A stretch of 64,000 nucleotides of DNA from Raoultibacter massiliensis (lineage in GTDB: Bacteria; Actinomycetota; Coriobacteriia; Coriobacteriales; Eggerthellaceae). Below are positions 62,067-64,000 of the stretch, one piece after another. The stretch covers positions 76,802 through 140,801 of the forward strand of contig NZ_LT962671.1 of assembly GCF_900199545.1 (NCBI RefSeq). Direction: 5' to 3'. The position numbers and the translations under genes were made by a program. How positions within the stretch are numbered: the stretch's first letter is position 1; the number at the start of each line of letters is the position of its first letter. Under the pieces are notes generated by a model. The model was not told the origin of the DNA. It did not search any database and saw nothing but the letters and a program-made list of their open reading frames with translations.

Positions 62067-62495
62067 ATGGAATGGATCGAACGGTACAAGCCCGACCAGG
62101 AGCCGAGTCTGTCTGATATCGACGCTTTCGTGGGCACCCCGCTTTGGGGCGAGCTCAATGCGTTTCTTCGGGAGGGCTACCAGGTGGAGCCCGAAGTAAG
62201 TTACAGCGGATGCTCGGGGCAGCCGGGTTGGAACGTGAAATACCGGAAAGCGGGCCGGGCGCTATGCACCCTGTATCCCATGGACGGCTTCTTCATCGCG
62301 CTTGTGGTCATCGGTGCAAAAGAATACGACGAGGCGCTCGATGTTCTCGGCGGATGCACTCCCTATGTGCGGGATCTCTTCGAGCAGACGAAGCCGTTGA
62401 TGAATCAGCGATGGCTCATGATCCGTGTTACCGATGGCGATATTCTCGACGACGTCAAACAGCTCGTTCGGACACGGCGGAAGCCGAAGCGGTAG
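62067..62495 (+). CDS. DUF3788-family protein
   Basis: A 142-residue soluble protein. MEWIERYKPDQEPSL, the GCSGQPGWNVKYRKAGRALCTLYP stretch (split at GWNVKYR) and ALVVIGAKEYDEA identify DUF3788. CAAGGAGG lies six bases before the ATG. These proteins are commonly found behind YafY/WYL regulators, and here the regulator is damaged while this gene is intact. Function unknown; it is unrelated to the alkyltransferase-like gene downstream as far as the sequence shows. Confidence 0.78.
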   Translation: MEWIERYKPDQEPSLSDIDAFVGTPLWGELNAFLREGYQVEPEVSYSGCSGQPGWNVKYRKAGRALCTLYPMDGFFIALVVIGAKEYDEALDVLGGCTPYVRDLFEQTKPLMNQRWLMIRVTDGDILDDVKQLVRTRRKPKR

Positions 62496-62646
62496 GCGGG
62501 CGGCGTGCCTGTCGGGCGTCTGACAATCGGGCGGGTGTGAACCGGGGGCTCGGCGGTCGAGCCGTGCGCAGCCGAGCGTTTGGCCGTACGGCGAATCACC
62601 GACTTCACCCGATCGTGCTACCATATGCCCAAACGAGGAGGGCCGT

Positions 62647-63066
62647 GTGTTCAAAGAAATCAAAGAGGTTAAAGAAGCCGAAGGCGGCAGGCCTTCAGGT
62701 TTGGTCGAAATGGACGAGGTGTTTTTCGAGCGCGTGTACGAGCAGGTGGCGCGCGTGCCTGCGGGGACGGTCTGCACGTACGGGACCATCGCCGAGCTTG
62801 CGGGCTATCCGAGGGCCTCGCGCGAAGTCGGCTTTGCCATGAGCCGGGCCCTGAGCGAATGGGATCTTCCGTACCATCGCATAGTCAACGCCAAGGGAAC
62901 CCTTGCGCCCTCATACGCATTCGGCGGCAAGGACAAGCAGCGGCAGATGCTCGAAGGCGAGGGCGTTACTTTCGTCGATGCGGAAACCATCGACATGAAG
63001 AAGCACCGCTGGCCGCCCGAGCCCGACTCGGGAGAATCGGAGCCCGAGCAGCTTTCGCTGCTATAG
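62647..63066 (+). CDS. Alkyltransferase-like protein (ATL), active-site Cys replaced by Tyr
   Basis: A 139-residue MGMT-fold protein. TVCTYGTIAELAGYPRASREVGFAMSRALSE (split) is the DNA-binding helix-turn-helix with the Arg finger region. The alkyl-acceptor motif PCHRV of Ogt/MGMT is P75-Y76-H77-R78 here, so it cannot transfer alkyl groups; like ATL proteins (usually PWHRV) it would flag O6-alkylguanine for nucleotide-excision repair. Gene start GTG 62647 follows GAGGAGGG at short spacing; ATG 62710 is a poorer choice. The C-terminal tail is longer than in the shortest ATLs. Confidence 0.83.
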   Translation: MFKEIKEVKEAEGGRPSGLVEMDEVFFERVYEQVARVPAGTVCTYGTIAELAGYPRASREVGFAMSRALSEWDLPYHRIVNAKGTLAPSYAFGGKDKQRQMLEGEGVTFVDAETIDMKKHRWPPEPDSGESEPEQLSLL

Positions 63067-63191
63067 GCAACCCGAGCCCGTCGCTTTCGCTGCGCCTCTG
63101 ACGAATGGGTTACGGGGAGCGGTTGGCGGCGACTGGGCCCGCGTGCCGTGGTACCATGATGCGATTGTACTGCGCAGCCAAGGAGCAAGCT

Positions 63192-63968
63192 TTGCCGATT
63201 AGAGTCGATAACGATCCAAACATCAACCGAACCGTCATTGACGAAGAACAGCTGAAGAAGATGATGGCGGCGAGCAAGCCGAGCTTTTTCCAGCAGAACA
63301 GGTTTCGCATCGTCACGCTGATCCTCATCGCCGTCAACGTGGCCATGTTCGCAATCGAAGCCGTTCTCGCCGGTTTCAGGGTGAGCATTCCCACGACCGT
63401 GCTCGTCGACATGGGCGCCATGTATGCGCCGCTTATCCAATCGCCTGCCGATCTGTACCGGTTCGTCACGCCGATGTTCCTGCACGTCGATCTGATGCAT
63501 TTGGCGTTCAACATGGTTGCGCTCTACAGCGTGGGCGAGGTGCTTGAACGGGTGCTCGGGCGCGGCAATTTCATCCTGCTGTATTTCATCGGCGGCATAA
63601 CGGGCAACGCGATATCCTATGCCGCAAGCGTGTTCGTGCCAGGGCAGGCAGCGGTGAGCGCGGGCGCATCGACAAGCGTGTTCGCCCTTTTCGTGGCAGT
63701 GGCGCTGCTCGGGTTGCTCCATAAAGGAAACCGCCGTTACTTTTCGCAATACAGCAAAAGCATGGTAAGCATCATCGCCATCAACGTCGTGTACACGTTT
63801 TTGGTGCCGAGCATCTCCATCAGCGGGCATTTGGGCGGCGCGCTCGGCGGGCTTATCGCCATGTTCGTGATTCCGAGCAAGAACTTGCGGGTTAACAACA
63901 TCGTCAGGCTGATCGTGGCCGCGGTGTGGCTCGGCGCGCTCGGGTGGCTGGTGTTCTCGACGGTGTAG
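63192..63968 (+). CDS. Rhomboid-family intramembrane serine protease
   Basis: A 258-residue protein from TTG 63192, which has AAGGAGC seven bases upstream; the earlier in-frame ATG lacks a site. Six or seven membrane segments begin at about residue 38. The catalytic Ser160 is in GASTSVFAL and the catalytic His213 in SGHLGG; HVDLMHLAFNM is the conserved His/Asn loop. The Gly after the Ser in the usual GxSG is replaced by Thr (GASTS), a modest deviation. It cleaves transmembrane substrates; targets unknown. The end of the window follows. Confidence 0.85.
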   Translation: MPIRVDNDPNINRTVIDEEQLKKMMAASKPSFFQQNRFRIVTLILIAVNVAMFAIEAVLAGFRVSIPTTVLVDMGAMYAPLIQSPADLYRFVTPMFLHVDLMHLAFNMVALYSVGEVLERVLGRGNFILLYFIGGITGNAISYAASVFVPGQAAVSAGASTSVFALFVAVALLGLLHKGNRRYFSQYSKSMVSIIAINVVYTFLVPSISISGHLGGALGGLIAMFVIPSKNLRVNNIVRLIVAAVWLGALGWLVFSTV

Positions 63969-64000
63969 CGCTGCTGTGGATGGCGGCCGCACTGCGCGCT

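Overview
The window is about 64 kb of high-GC chromosome, most likely from a gut actinobacterium of the Eggerthellaceae (class Coriobacteriia). The clues are three Tat-exported fumarate-reductase-like flavoproteins, two 'membrane LuxR' regulators (polytopic N-terminus plus a C-terminal LuxR helix-turn-helix), DUF5692 and DUF6020 membrane proteins, a selenocysteine formate dehydrogenase, and a general absence of phage or transposon genes. Genus and species cannot be fixed from sequence alone.

Layout. 1-4.3 kb: methyltransferase plus DtxR-like regulator, a GMP synthase lacking its glutaminase domain, and a TetR-controlled membrane polyferredoxin. 4.8-7.7 kb: M20 peptidase and MFS transporter operon. 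8.0-11.9 kb: carotenoid-type operon (CrtI, CrtB and a fused phytol-kinase/phytyl-phosphate-kinase-like protein). 12-21.4 kb: DUF5692/TetR pair, methyltransferase, patatin, TcdA, TatD, a Ser/Gly-rich membrane protein, ferredoxin-nitroreductase, diaminopimelate dehydrogenase. 21.6-36.0 kb: flavoprotein/LuxR region that also holds a 1367-residue fusion of YidC-like, CDP-glycerol-phosphotransferase-like and LtaS/sulfatase-like parts. 36-38 kb: WYL regulator, an orphan hypothetical gene, and a non-coding region with a candidate type II CRISPR tracrRNA and a degenerate repeat. 38-46 kb: DUF6020 protein and a two-component system with an ABC exporter. 46-53.7 kb: DUF1015 protein, Elp3 divergent from a Trm9-like methyltransferase, ThrH, a PurF-like enzyme without the catalytic Cys, asparaginase. 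53.8-58.4 kb: flavin/FeS diaphorase subunit and a selenocysteine formate dehydrogenase with a clear SECIS hairpin. 58.4-64 kb: nucleoid-associated protein, EttA, a broken YafY-type regulator beside DUF3788, an alkyltransferase-like protein and a rhomboid protease.

The most unusual items are: (1) the tracrRNA-like RNA with a partner repeat but no cas genes nearby; (2) Elp3 and a Trm9-like methyltransferase sharing a symmetric promoter, which suggests a bacterial mcm5U34-type tRNA pathway; (3) the three-part YidC/teichoic-type transferase/LtaS-like fusion; (4) a VTE5-VTE6 fusion inside a carotenoid operon, which suggests isoprenoid-alcohol salvage feeding terpenoid synthesis; and (5) two purine amidotransferases (GuaA, PurF-like) that both lack a working glutaminase. 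Several genes also look leaderless, with a -10 box 6-7 nt before the start codon.

All assignments come from reading the sequence and recalled family knowledge; no database search was run.
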